Source of the DNA: CAZOVB01 sp964583095
GTDB lineage: Bacteria > Planctomycetota > Phycisphaerae > SM23-33
Length of the DNA: 64,000 nucleotides
Direction of reading: 5' to 3'
NCBI GenBank assembly: GCA_964583095.1
Contig: CAZOVB010000013.1
Location: 30,249-94,248, forward strand
A program made the position numbers and the translations under genes. Of the stretch, positions 1 through 9,260 are shown in pieces. Below the pieces are notes generated by a model. It was not told the origin of the DNA. It saw nothing but the letters and a program-made list of their open reading frames with translations, and did no database searches. Numbering within the stretch: the first letter of the stretch is position 1; each line of letters opens with the position of its first letter.

Positions 1-334
1 GGGCCTCTTCCTTCAATGGCGAATAGAACCGCCAGGCCAGTTCAATCGTCTCCTGCCTCGAGAGGGGATGGCCCATTCTTCGACTCTGGGTTCCCAGAAG
101 CTCGATGGCGTCGAACTCCACCCCGGTCACCCAGCCACGCAGGTGTGCCCAGCGGATGGCCGTCAACTGCCGCAGCATGTAGAGGAACCGGGCCGGCAGC
201 GGCTTGTCCAGCGACTTGAGGTACTCGTATCCGCGCAGGGCCCCCCGGACGAACAACCGGTTGACCGGGAGATTCGCATATTGGACGAGGGTATCGCCCA
301 GATCGAACAGAATGCCTCGGATCCGTCTTGCCAT
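1..334 (-). CDS. HAD-family hydrolase, C-terminus cut by window edge
   Basis: On the minus strand an open frame starts at the ATG at 334 and is still open at base 1, giving the first 111 residues. It begins MARRIRGILFDLGDTLVQY, the HAD motif I (DxGDT, with the first Asp as nucleophile). The following helical stretch is compatible with a C1-type cap. The FDLGxTLV..Y start resembles the HAD protein at 60980 (FDLGNTLVMYF), so the two may be distant paralogues. The substrate cannot be inferred because motifs II-IV lie outside the window. It is likely a cytoplasmic phosphatase or phosphonatase-like enzyme. It lies about 135 bases downstream of fumC on the same strand. Confidence 0.7.
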   Translation of the reverse strand, partial: MARRIRGILFDLGDTLVQYANLPVNRLFVRGALRGYEYLKSLDKPLPARFLYMLRQLTAIRWAHLRGWVTGVEFDAIELLGTQSRRMGHPLSRQETIELAWRFYSPLKEEA

Positions 335-469
335 GGGAGCCACTCCGACGCGTCTTGGCGGCGGAAGGATACCAGATTCATCGGGTTTGGGGGATGAAAA
401 CTTTTCACTCAGACGCAACCAGGCACGCTTGATTGGCCGGTTTTCCAATTGGCCTGGTAAGTTTCCCCC

Positions 470-1864
470 TCAAGGGCCGGTCTGCGAGCCCGGGTCCAGC
501 AGCGAATTGAGCTGTTCTTCGCCCATGATACTCTCTTCCAGGCAGACCTGCCGGATGGTCTTGCTCTCGCGGTAGGCCCGTTTGGCGATCTCCGCCGCCC
601 GGTCGTAGCCAATCTCCGGGGCCAGCACGGTCACCATCGCCAGCGATTGCTCGATAAGCTCCTTGCACCGGCCGACATTCGGTTCCAGCCCCGTAACGCA
701 TCGCTGCGCGAACGTTCTCGCCGCCCCTGCAAGCAGTTCGATCCCTGTCAGGAGGTTCCAGGCCATCATCGGCATTGCTACGTTGAGCTCCAGGATGCTC
801 GATGCCGGAGACGCCCCGGCCGCAATGGCTGCATCCAGCCCGGTTACCTGGGCAGCGACCTGAACGACGCTTTCACACAGGACCGGGTTGACCTTGCCGG
901 GCATGATGCTCGATCCCGGCTGAAGGGCAGGCAACTGCAGTTCTGCCAGTCCGCACCGGGGGCCCGAGCTCATCAGGCGGATATCCGAGGCGATCTTGGC
1001 CATCGCCCCCGCCGTCGTCCGAAGGGCTCCCGAGGCGAACACCACGTCGTCCTTGGCGCCCTGGTGGGCAAAATGATCGGGCGCCTCGGTAAATTCCAAT
1101 CCCAGCCAGGCCGAGAGTCTCTCGCAGACGCCCCGGGCGAAGCCTTCGGGACAGTTCAGGCCGGTCCCCACGGCCGTGCCGCCAATCGCCAGACGCTGGA
1201 GCCTCTTCCGGGCGCATACCAGCATTTCACAGGCCGAGCTGATTTGGGCTGCGTAGCCTCCGAATTCCTGGCCCAGGCGAACCGGGACGGCATCCATCAG
1301 GTGCGTCCTGCCGATCTTGACTACCGCGTCCAGCTCTCGGGCCTTTTCCTCCAGGGCCTGGCCAAGCGTCTCCAGGGCCGGCAGGAGCCTCCGGTGGATT
1401 CCCATCGCCCCGGCCAGGTGCAGCGCCGAGGGGATCACATCGTTGGACGACTGCCCGCGGTTCACGTGGTCGTTGGGATGAATGGGGCTTTCCTGTTCTG
1501 CCGGAATTGCGAGAATCTGCCGGGCCCGACGCGCGATGACCTCATTGGCGTTCATGTTGCTGCTGGTTCCGCTGCCGGTCTGGAAGACATCCACCGGGAA
1601 ATGCTCGTCCAGTTCGTTGCGGGCGACCTGCATCGCGGCGGTGATGATCGCCTCGGCATGCGAGGGGTCCAGGAGTCCCCGGTCGCGCAGAACCTGGGCG
1701 GCGGCAAGTTTGATATATCCCAGCGCGGAGATAAACCCCGCGGGCATCCGCCAGCCCGAGATGGGAAAGTTTTCCACCGCCCGGGCTGTCTGCGGTCCGT
1801 ACAGGGCCTCGGCCGGGACCTCCATTGGGCCCATGCTGTCTTTTTCGGTTCGTGTTTCGCTCAT
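470..1864 (-). CDS. fumC: class II fumarate hydratase
   Basis: A 464-residue protein of normal length for the class II (iron-independent) fumarase family, which interconverts fumarate and malate in the TCA cycle. It shows the family signature GSSIMPGKVNPV in the C-terminal half, the TGSGTSSNMNANEV segment near residue 100 and the HPNDHVNRGQSSND segment typical of FumC. Aspartase shares the fold and signature, but the TGSGTSSNMN and HPNDHVN segments favour fumarase. The ATG at 1864 is divergent from the exported protein starting at 2048, leaving about 180 bases for two promoters. No other TCA gene is adjacent. Confidence 0.95.
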   Translation of the reverse strand: MSETRTEKDSMGPMEVPAEALYGPQTARAVENFPISGWRMPAGFISALGYIKLAAAQVLRDRGLLDPSHAEAIITAAMQVARNELDEHFPVDVFQTGSGTSSNMNANEVIARRARQILAIPAEQESPIHPNDHVNRGQSSNDVIPSALHLAGAMGIHRRLLPALETLGQALEEKARELDAVVKIGRTHLMDAVPVRLGQEFGGYAAQISSACEMLVCARKRLQRLAIGGTAVGTGLNCPEGFARGVCERLSAWLGLEFTEAPDHFAHQGAKDDVVFASGALRTTAGAMAKIASDIRLMSSGPRCGLAELQLPALQPGSSIMPGKVNPVLCESVVQVAAQVTGLDAAIAAGASPASSILELNVAMPMMAWNLLTGIELLAGAARTFAQRCVTGLEPNVGRCKELIEQSLAMVTVLAPEIGYDRAAEIAKRAYRESKTIRQVCLEESIMGEEQLNSLLDPGSQTGP

Positions 1865-2047
1865 GAATGGACTCCCGTTTGCGCTCGGGGATTATAAATG
1901 CCTGCCGGGCCCATGCCAAGCAGCACCGCCCACCGCCGGCAAACAGCCCGAGCCATGGTTCCAATCCGGACTTGTCAAATGCCCCCGCCAACGATATACA
2001 GGATCAGAAGCCAATCTCATCGCCTGCGAGAAGAAAGGAGCGGGGAA

Positions 2048-3910
2048 ATGTCCTCCAAGATCGCGCGCAGCCTCGTAGCTGTCATCGCTGTATGTTTCTT
2101 CACCGTCGATGCCTCGGCCCAGCAAGCCAGGCCGAAGCTGGATGTAAATATCTTCAACCACATTCCCGGTGACGCTGTTTTCGCCATGGTCGTTCCGGGA
2201 ACCGCCCGATCGGCCCAGGCGGTAAAGGAGATGGTTCTCGATGTGGCCGGGCCGGCCGGACAGATGCTTGCCGGCTTCGAACCGCTGGATCTGCTGCTGG
2301 AGGATCTGCCCCTGGGCAAGGGACTGGACCGTAACGGCTCGGCCGGCTTCGTGGTACTCGATCCGGAAAAGCACAGTCGCATCTGGCTCCAGAGACGAGC
2401 CCAGGACGCCCCCAGCCCCACCATGGGCGAAGCAGCCGAGGAGTACCCCTGGGCGCTGATCCTGCCGGTAAGCGATCCGGATACCTTCTTTGCTCAAGAG
2501 GTCCCGGTCCGGAAGCAGGGAGAGTTCTATCAGATCGGCACCGAAGCCTGGGCCAAGGTGTGCTCGGACCACATGGTCATCGCGGCAAGGAAGGAAACGC
2601 TGACGGCTTTTCCCGCCGAGGTAAACATCATGACCCGCATGACGCCCGAGCACGAGAAGATGATCGTCCGCGACCACCTGTGGATTATTGCCGACTGGAA
2701 GCGCCTGCGTCAACTCCACTCGAAAGATCTCCTGCCCGATATGTTTTCCATGATGGGTTTGACCGGACACAGCAGCCCGATGGCCATGATGTACCTGATG
2801 TCGGGGGCCATGCCGGCGATCTATCCGTTGGGCTGGGTGTACATGACGCGCAGCGAGAACTTCTCCGAGGCGACGATGATGGCTGCCGGACTGAGCTTCA
2901 CCGGCCAGGCCATTCGAATCGAGACCCGGTGGACATACCCGGAAGATTCCCACATGGCCCGGGCGCTGGAGAAGTTCAAGAAACCCGACCACCCGCTGAT
3001 CCGGAATCTGCCCGACGCTGAGGGCCTCTTCGTCTACGGGGCCGACAAGAGTTTTCGGAGCCCCGAGGCCCTCAAGACGCGGCAGTACCGCAAGCTCATC
3101 GAGAAGGTGGGAGAATTGACGGGCTTGAAGAAAAAGGAGGGGGGTCGGGAGAAACTCGAAAAGCTTACCGGGGAAGTTGGCCAGGTCATCTCGGCTCTCC
3201 AGGGGCAGGTTCTCAGCGTCGAGCATTGTTTCGGCGTGGATTTCACCGACGAGCGGGCCATCCAGCTCGGGACCGTCGCCAAGGTCAAGGATTCCGCCCG
3301 GGTGATGCAGACGGCTGCGAAGATTCCCGAGAGGATCAATGTAATCTTCGCTGAGCACGGTTTCATGCCTTTCCGACTGGTGAGCCGGGAACGCAAGGAT
3401 CTGTCCACCGAGGGGATGCGGGTCTTCGAAATTGCCCTGACCGACGGAGAGAAGAACAAGCCGGAGGAACTGCCCGAGGAAGTCTCGAAAATTCTCGGAG
3501 ACAAATACTTCCGGATCTACGTCGCCTCGGCCGGCAAAGACACGGTTATCACCAGCCTCGGCGGGGGTGAGGCGTTCTTTGAGAAAATGCTCCAGATCGC
3601 AAAGACCGGCAACACCTTCCAGATGTCCGACGCCTGGAAGAAAACCCAGGCCATGCTGCCCGAGAACCGGGCAGTGGAGTTCTATATCAGTCCCGCCCGG
3701 TTAGTCGAGATGATGAAGTTCGCCCTGGGCCGGGTCGAGCCCCACATTGTGGATGAGATCCCGGCCTTTCCCAGCAACACGCCGCTGGGGGCGGCCGTGG
3801 CGGTTGAGAAAAACGACATGAGCATCGTCGCTGTAATTCCCTATGATGTTCCAAAGTCTATTGTGCTGATGCAGATGAAGATGTCCTCGGGGGGTGCAGA
3901 CGGTCCGTAG
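2048..3910 (+). CDS. exported protein of unknown function
   Basis: A 620-residue protein starting at the ATG at 2048, just after the purine-rich AAAGGAGCGGGG stretch. An upstream in-frame extension exists but would bury the signal peptide. Residues 1-25 form a Sec signal peptide (MSSKIARSLVAVIAVCFF, then VDASAQQ as cleavage site). The rest has no motif I can name. It repeats the theme 'single-domain segments with FxxVxxP and MKFALGRVEP', reminiscent of DUF3352-type planctomycete exported proteins, but I cannot confirm that. It is probably periplasmic. It ends 22 bases before the GH36 gene and may be co-transcribed with it. Confidence 0.8.
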   Translation: MSSKIARSLVAVIAVCFFTVDASAQQARPKLDVNIFNHIPGDAVFAMVVPGTARSAQAVKEMVLDVAGPAGQMLAGFEPLDLLLEDLPLGKGLDRNGSAGFVVLDPEKHSRIWLQRRAQDAPSPTMGEAAEEYPWALILPVSDPDTFFAQEVPVRKQGEFYQIGTEAWAKVCSDHMVIAARKETLTAFPAEVNIMTRMTPEHEKMIVRDHLWIIADWKRLRQLHSKDLLPDMFSMMGLTGHSSPMAMMYLMSGAMPAIYPLGWVYMTRSENFSEATMMAAGLSFTGQAIRIETRWTYPEDSHMARALEKFKKPDHPLIRNLPDAEGLFVYGADKSFRSPEALKTRQYRKLIEKVGELTGLKKKEGGREKLEKLTGEVGQVISALQGQVLSVEHCFGVDFTDERAIQLGTVAKVKDSARVMQTAAKIPERINVIFAEHGFMPFRLVSRERKDLSTEGMRVFEIALTDGEKNKPEELPEEVSKILGDKYFRIYVASAGKDTVITSLGGGEAFFEKMLQIAKTGNTFQMSDAWKKTQAMLPENRAVEFYISPARLVEMMKFALGRVEPHIVDEIPAFPSNTPLGAAVAVEKNDMSIVAVIPYDVPKSIVLMQMKMSSGGADGP

Positions 3911-3932
3911 AAGGCGGGGCAGGTGAGAAGGA

Positions 3933-5711
3933 ATGAGTGAAATGTGCAGTTATGCCTCGCCGGCCGGCGAGATCGCAGTAACCGGTGACGCGGGGCCCTT
4001 CAAGGTTAAACTCCGCGATGCCGGTTCCAAGGACGAAGTGGTAGTGGTGCGCCTGAGCCTGGCCTCCCCGGAGCCGGCAGATCCGCCAAGGCTCGCACTG
4101 ACTTTCTCTCTGCCTCAAAGGGACATGCAGGGAACCTGGACGCCCACCCACGGCAGAAACCGTCAGATCCACCCGAACTGGTCAGGCCAGAAAAACGTCA
4201 GCCGCGCGACCTTCTCCGCACCTCTCTACAGTTTCTACAACCTCTCGGGGCAGAATCGGCTCACCTTCGCCCTCAGCGATGCCCTCAGCGCCTCAGCCCT
4301 TTCGGCTGGCGTCTGCGAGGAAACGGGCCGAATCCAGTGCAAGGCGGAAATCCTCACCGAGCGCACCGCCCCGCTGAGCCATTACGAAGTGGTCCTCCGC
4401 ATCGACACGCGGGACCTGCCGCTGCGGGATGTCCTCGAATCGATCTCCAACTGGTGGGCGGGCATGGAGAAATACCGCCCCGCCAAGGCGCCGGAGATCG
4501 CCTCCGCCCCGATGTACTCCACCTGGTACAGCTTCCACGAGAATCTCGACGCCGACGCCCTGGTGCGTCAGTGTGAGCTGGCGGCCGGGCTGGGATGCGA
4601 GGCGATTATCGTCGACGATGGGTGGCAGACACGCGGCGAGCGCAACGGCTACGCCTTCTGCGGAGACTGGCAGCCGCTGAAGATTCCCGACATGGCCCAA
4701 CTGGTCCGGCGGGTTCATCAGACGGGGCTCAAGTTCCTGCTCTGGTATGCTGTTCCGTTCATGGGCTACCAGAGCGAGAACTGGCAGCGCTTCCAGGACA
4801 AGCTGCTCTTCCGGCGGGACCGCAGCAGCGCCGGCGTGCTGGACCCCCGGTATCCGGAGGTCCGCGAATTCCTGATCAACACCTACGTCGAGGCGATGGA
4901 GCAGTGGGACCTGGACGGGTTCAAGCTGGATTTTGTCGACAGCTTTCGACCTGAAGAGGGCACGCCGGTGGGCGACGGCGACGGGCGGGACATCGCTTCG
5001 GTGGCCCTGGCGGCTGACACGCTGCTGAGCGATCTGATCCAGCGTCTGCGCGGTATCAAGTCCGACGTGCTCATCGAGTTCCGCCAGCGTTACATCGGCC
5101 CGGCCATGCGGAAATACGGCAACATGTTCCGCGCGGCGGACTGCCCCGGCGACGCGGTGACCAATCGGATCCACTGCGTGGACATCCGCCTGCTCTGCGG
5201 CCAGACGCCCTGTCACGGGGACATGCTGATGTGGCACGGGTCCGAGTCGGTCTCGGCCGCGGCCTTGCAGTTGCTTTCGGTCCTCTTCGCCGTGCCGCAG
5301 ATCTCCGTGAAGCTCGATGAACTTCCCGAAGACCACCTGGCCATGCTGCGTTTCTACCTGGACTTCTGGAAGCGCTACCGGAAGGTTCTCCTGGCCGGTC
5401 GGCTCGAGCCGGCCGCCCCGGTGAGCCTGTATCCCTCGGTCCAGGCCCGGGACGAGACAACCACCATCACCGTTGTGTATGACCGCTGCGTGGCCTGGGT
5501 GCCCGGGCCGCTGGGTAAGGAAATCTACATCATCAACGCCACGCGCGAGGCGGAGGTGGCTCTCCAATTGGGCGAGCCGTTCGGGCGCTGCCGGATGTCC
5601 TCGCTGGACCCCACAGGCCGCGAAGTGGCCTCGGAGTCAGCGCTTCTGCCCGAGGGGCTCTACTCGCTGCCGTGTCCGCCATCGGGAATGGTCGTGATTC
5701 AGCGCCAGTAG
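3933..5711 (+). CDS. GH36-like alpha-galactosidase (melibiase family)
   Basis: A 592-residue glycosidase with the GH36 layout: an N-terminal beta-sandwich of about 180 residues, a (beta/alpha)8 barrel around 190-480 and a C-terminal beta domain. The barrel opens with PMYSTWYSFHENLDAD and IIVDDGWQ (226-232). The expected nucleophile is D333 in DGFKLDFVD, the classic KxDF motif. The likely acid/base lies in FRAADCPGD near residue 403. No signal peptide is visible, so it is probably cytoplasmic. Family members hydrolyse terminal alpha-galactosides, but related GH36 enzymes also act on alpha-N-acetylgalactosaminides or raffinose, so substrate is an inference. It is convergent with thiC, with 7 bases between stop codons. 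Confidence 0.85.
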   Translation: MSEMCSYASPAGEIAVTGDAGPFKVKLRDAGSKDEVVVVRLSLASPEPADPPRLALTFSLPQRDMQGTWTPTHGRNRQIHPNWSGQKNVSRATFSAPLYSFYNLSGQNRLTFALSDALSASALSAGVCEETGRIQCKAEILTERTAPLSHYEVVLRIDTRDLPLRDVLESISNWWAGMEKYRPAKAPEIASAPMYSTWYSFHENLDADALVRQCELAAGLGCEAIIVDDGWQTRGERNGYAFCGDWQPLKIPDMAQLVRRVHQTGLKFLLWYAVPFMGYQSENWQRFQDKLLFRRDRSSAGVLDPRYPEVREFLINTYVEAMEQWDLDGFKLDFVDSFRPEEGTPVGDGDGRDIASVALAADTLLSDLIQRLRGIKSDVLIEFRQRYIGPAMRKYGNMFRAADCPGDAVTNRIHCVDIRLLCGQTPCHGDMLMWHGSESVSAAALQLLSVLFAVPQISVKLDELPEDHLAMLRFYLDFWKRYRKVLLAGRLEPAAPVSLYPSVQARDETTTITVVYDRCVAWVPGPLGKEIYIINATREAEVALQLGEPFGRCRMSSLDPTGREVASESALLPEGLYSLPCPPSGMVVIQRQ

Positions 5712-5718
5712 CGCCGGC

Positions 5719-7014
5719 TCAGGTCTGTTCCTGCTCCAGGGCTTCGCGGCTGAGGCGAACGGCGCACCATTCCTTGCCGCACATCGAGCAGTACTCCTGG
5801 CTGCGGTCTTCGCCGTCGCGGTCGCGGTAGGTCCGGGCTGTCTCGCCGTCAAAGGCCAGTTCGAACTGGCGTGACCAGTCGAACGCTTTGCGGGCTTCGG
5901 CCATCCGGTCGTCCCAGTCCCGCGCCCCGGGACGTTTGAGGGCGACATCCGCGGCGTGGGCGGCGATCTTGTAGGCGATGCAGCCGGCCTGGACGTCCTG
6001 GGCATCGGGCAGGGCCAGATGCTCGCTGGGCGTGACGTAGCAGAGGAAGCTGGCGCCGTGGTAGGCCGCCGCCGTCGCGCCGATGCTCGAGGTGATGTGG
6101 TCGTAGCCGGGAAAGACATCCGTCACGATCGGCCCCAGCACGTAGAACGGCGCGTCGTCGCAGAGTTCCTGCTGACGCTTCATGTTCATCTCGATCTGGT
6201 CGTAAGGCACGTGGCCCGGGCCTTCCACCACGCACTGCACGCCGGCTTCGCGGCAGCGATGGACCAATTGTCCCAGCACCTCCAGCTCGGCCATCTGGGC
6301 CGCATCGGAAGCATCGGCCAGGCAACCGGGCCGCAACCCGTCGCCCAGAGAGGCCGTCACGTCGTACTGGGCCATGATCGCCAGCATATCCTCGAAAATC
6401 TCGTACATCAGGTTTTCCCGGCCGTGGTGTTTCATCCACTTGGCCAGCAGACTGCCCCCTCGCGAGCAGATGCCCAGCTTCCGCTTGGCCGCCAGGGGCA
6501 GATGCTCCCGCAGGAGCCCCGCATGGAGGGTGAAGAAGTCCACGCCCTGGGAGGCCTGGGTTTCCAGCGTGCGCAGAATCTGATCGGCGCTAAGCTCTTC
6601 GATCGGCCTGTCGGAGATCATCGAGTAGATCGGCACGGTCCCCACCGGAACGGGGGAATGGGCGATCAGGAAGCTTCGCATCTCGTCCAGGTCCTTGCCC
6701 GTCGAGAGGTCCATGACGGCGTCGGCTCCGTAGCGGACGGCCCACTGGAGCTTCTTGAGCTCGGAATCTTTGCAGCTGCTGATGGACGAGGCCCCGAGGT
6801 TCGCATTGATCTTCGTGGTCACGCTTCGGCCCACACCACAGGGTTTGAGGGGCTTGGGCGCCTGGGGGGAAAGATGCACACGGTTGGCGGGGATTACCAG
6901 CCTGCCGGCGGCGATCTGCTCGCGGATGAAATCCGCCTCGAGGTGTTCCTTCCGGGCCACCGCCTGCATCTCGGGTGTGATTGTACCCGCGCGGGCCTGG
7001 GTCAGTTGCGTCAT
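5719..7014 (-). CDS. thiC: phosphomethylpyrimidine synthase
   Basis: A 431-residue ThiC, the radical SAM enzyme that converts aminoimidazole ribotide to HMP phosphate in thiamine biosynthesis. It has the unusual C-terminal cluster motif CSMCGKEWC (Cx2Cx4C) expected for ThiC. It also has the conserved barrel segments NANLGASSISS, GADAVMDLSTG and EGPGHVPYDQIEMNMK. The length matches the short bacterial form lacking the extra N-terminal domain. A TPP riboswitch lies in its leader (7105-7202), so expression should fall when thiamine pyrophosphate is abundant. No other thi gene is next to it. Confidence 0.97.
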   Translation of the reverse strand: MTQLTQARAGTITPEMQAVARKEHLEADFIREQIAAGRLVIPANRVHLSPQAPKPLKPCGVGRSVTTKINANLGASSISSCKDSELKKLQWAVRYGADAVMDLSTGKDLDEMRSFLIAHSPVPVGTVPIYSMISDRPIEELSADQILRTLETQASQGVDFFTLHAGLLREHLPLAAKRKLGICSRGGSLLAKWMKHHGRENLMYEIFEDMLAIMAQYDVTASLGDGLRPGCLADASDAAQMAELEVLGQLVHRCREAGVQCVVEGPGHVPYDQIEMNMKRQQELCDDAPFYVLGPIVTDVFPGYDHITSSIGATAAAYHGASFLCYVTPSEHLALPDAQDVQAGCIAYKIAAHAADVALKRPGARDWDDRMAEARKAFDWSRQFELAFDGETARTYRDRDGEDRSQEYCSMCGKEWCAVRLSREALEQEQT

Positions 7015-7104
7015 GATACTCGCCTTTCACTGCGGCAGGGGCGGAGCAACGCGCGAGAGAGACGACCGGCTTGGAAGCCTTCAAATGGGGCCCCGGGCGC
7101 CGGT

Positions 7105-7202
7105 TCGCTTCCCTACGCAGCTCTCCGCGACCCTGCGCGTTTCGCTGATCAGGTTCCAAGGGTCCTCTCAGTCCGGCACTGGGCCGAACGCCCCTAGCGA
7201 AC
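7105..7202 (-). promoter_or_regulatory. TPP riboswitch (THI element) upstream of thiC
   Basis: Read on the minus strand, the leader contains the diagnostic TPP aptamer blocks in the right order: a GGGGCG helix start, CTGAGAGGACCC, then TTGGAACCTGATC, and finally GCGTAGGGAAGCG. The aptamer ends about 90 bases before the thiC ATG at 7014, which leaves room for an expression platform. The inner CTGAGA and ACCTGATC strings are nearly invariant in this class, so the assignment is strong. The exact ends are approximate. Confidence 0.93.
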
Positions 7203-7394
7203 CTGATCATTGTATCCAAGTCATCCTGCCGTAGCAAATGCAACTGCCCGGTATCCTTGGCGCGATCATGCCGGTAAGCACGTTTGTAGCGAATTCGCGG
7301 ATTTTTCCGGTCCTTACTTAAGCAGCCTCCCCTCTGGGCCGATTCCATGGGCAGTTTGCACCCCATTTTCGGCCAGGCCGAGAGGATATCGAAC

Positions 7395-8375
7395 ATGAGC
7401 AAAAGGATCTGCTTCTTCCTGACGGCACTGCTGTTGGTCTCAGCGTGGGCCGGCTCTGCCCCGGCAGCGATCTTCCAGGTCAACTACCTGGACCAGCCGG
7501 GCACCGGCTTCTACGACCCCCAGTTTGGCCAGGACCGCCAGGAGGCCCTGGCTCGGGCCTGCGAGGCCTGGGCGAGCCGCCTCACCAATCCCACCACCAT
7601 CACCCTGGACGCGCGCTTCGCGAACCTGGGAGGCGGAAGAACCTACGCCACTTACGGTTCGGGCGGGCCCACACGAACCTTCCGGGCCTTTACCTCCGGG
7701 CTGGACCCGCACGTCTGGTACCCCTCGGCCCTGGCTGACGCCCTGGCGGGGCGGGAACTCAAGAGCGGCTACGCGGACATCCAGATCATGTTCAATGCCG
7801 ACATCGACGGCCTGGCCCTGGGCGATCGCGCCTGGCACTACGACGAGGCGCTGCCAACCAATGACGACCTGGACTTCCAGACCGCGGCCATGCACGAAAT
7901 AGGCCACGGCCTGGGCTTCTACACCACCTTCAACTCCTCCGGCCAGTTCGGCCAGAGCGAGGGATACCCGGTCGTTTACGACACGCTGCTGGCCGGGCCC
8001 GACGGCGTGCGACTCATCGACAAGCCGGCCGAGGCCGAAAACGTCACCGACGCTGTCTTCTTCCTGGGCACCCAGGCCATGGAAAAATGGCTCGCGGAGG
8101 GCTCGGAGGGGATGGTCCCCGTCTACGCCCCTGCCGGCTTCTACTACGCCAGCAGCCTGGTCCACTGGGATCCGGACCTGTTCCGAGGGGATCTGAGCCT
8201 GATGAGGCCCTACTTTGACGGGGCAATTCGCGTTCCGGACAACGTGACTCTTGGCGCCCTGGCCGATATGGGCTGGACGGTCGAGTACCCCCACGCTCCC
8301 GAGCCGAGCGTCATGCTGATTCTCGCCGGCGGAATGCTGGTCGCTCTGCGACGGAATCGGCGAAAGGTGGTCTGA
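7395..8375 (+). CDS. PEP-CTERM-anchored metalloprotease-like protein
   Basis: A 326-residue exported protein starting at the ATG at 7395. Residues 1-25 form a signal peptide ending APAAIF. A zinc-protease motif HEIGHGLGF (HExxHxxGF) lies near residue 172, preceded by an Asp-rich stretch. The C-terminus is a textbook PEP-CTERM sorting tail: PEPSV, a hydrophobic helix LILAGGMLVAL, then the basic cluster RRNRRK. PEP-CTERM tails are processed by exosortase (EpsH), so the mature protein should be released or surface-anchored. A third zinc ligand is not obvious (no HxxGxxH), so catalytic activity is an inference. It is monocistronic, downstream of the divergent thiC leader. Confidence 0.85.
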   Translation: MSKRICFFLTALLLVSAWAGSAPAAIFQVNYLDQPGTGFYDPQFGQDRQEALARACEAWASRLTNPTTITLDARFANLGGGRTYATYGSGGPTRTFRAFTSGLDPHVWYPSALADALAGRELKSGYADIQIMFNADIDGLALGDRAWHYDEALPTNDDLDFQTAAMHEIGHGLGFYTTFNSSGQFGQSEGYPVVYDTLLAGPDGVRLIDKPAEAENVTDAVFFLGTQAMEKWLAEGSEGMVPVYAPAGFYYASSLVHWDPDLFRGDLSLMRPYFDGAIRVPDNVTLGALADMGWTVEYPHAPEPSVMLILAGGMLVALRRNRRKVV

Positions 8376-8436
8376 TCCTGAACGGGGCTCGCATCGGCTG
8401 AGCTTGTCGTCCGCGTCCGGCGCGGGTGTTTGAGCC

Positions 8437-9213
8437 TCAGTCTTCTTCGGGCCCCTGGCGGCGAATTTCGAACTGGCGGAGCTTGTCGCGAAGCTGGGCT
8501 GCCTCTTCGTAGCGTTCCTCCCGGATGGCCCGGTCAAGTTCCTCTTCCATATGCTCGATCGGGTCCTTTGGAATGGCTGACTCCACGTCGCCTTCCATGG
8601 CGTCGAGGATGGCGATTTCCTTGCTGGTGTGGATCTGGTCGTCTTTGCCCAGACGGTGGTAGTGCTCGCGGATTCTCTCGATCCCGTCGTGGAGTAACTG
8701 CAGTGCCCGGCGAGGGCGGTTTCTGTCCAGGGCCAGGTGCACCCTCGCCCGGGCGTTCATCATCAGCACGTAGGGGCGATGCACTTCCAGGGCTTCGCGG
8801 TCGGATTCTTCCCGGGCGAAGCGGCGGCAGAAATCGAAGAGCTGCAGGTTCCTCCGTGTGTCTTCCTTGACCTGCTGATAGTCCTCCAGAACAAAGCAGG
8901 CCAGGTACCGGTGGTAATACATCATCGCCTCGCCGCGAAGCTTTTCGCAGGCATCGGCGTCCAGATCAAATCCTTTGCTGTCCCCGTGGGCCTTCTGATG
9001 GTGGCGCAGCCGATACTGCCAGTATTCCAGGAGGCCCTCATGGCCGAAGGGCTTCTGCCCGTCGGGTCGCCCTGTGGCTTCCATCTGAAGCAGCCCCAGG
9101 TCCAGTCGCATCTGGATCTTTTCTTTCTCGTCGCTGCCGATGATCTTCCGGACGCTCAGTTGCCCCGGCTGGTAAGGCCAATCATCCAGGATGCCGCTGA
9201 TATCCAGGTCCAT
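8437..9213 (-). CDS. UVR-motif (UvrB/UvrC-type) helical protein
   Basis: A 258-residue soluble, helix-rich protein. Its C-terminal 40 residues match the UVR motif shared by UvrB, UvrC and ClpC adaptors (EELDRAIREERYEEAAQLRDKL), a helical hairpin used for protein-protein contact. The N-terminal 200 residues look like TPR/helical-repeat sequence with many Tyr and Arg residues and show no nuclease or ATPase motif. It is therefore not UvrB or UvrC. A role as an adaptor or stress protein (McsA-like in its motif only) is possible but not shown. The neighbouring genes give no hint. Confidence 0.75.
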   Translation of the reverse strand: MDLDISGILDDWPYQPGQLSVRKIIGSDEKEKIQMRLDLGLLQMEATGRPDGQKPFGHEGLLEYWQYRLRHHQKAHGDSKGFDLDADACEKLRGEAMMYYHRYLACFVLEDYQQVKEDTRRNLQLFDFCRRFAREESDREALEVHRPYVLMMNARARVHLALDRNRPRRALQLLHDGIERIREHYHRLGKDDQIHTSKEIAILDAMEGDVESAIPKDPIEHMEEELDRAIREERYEEAAQLRDKLRQFEIRRQGPEED

Positions 9214-9260
9214 ACAAGCTTTCGTCTTCCCTCGCGACTGACCCGCGATCCATAGTGCCT

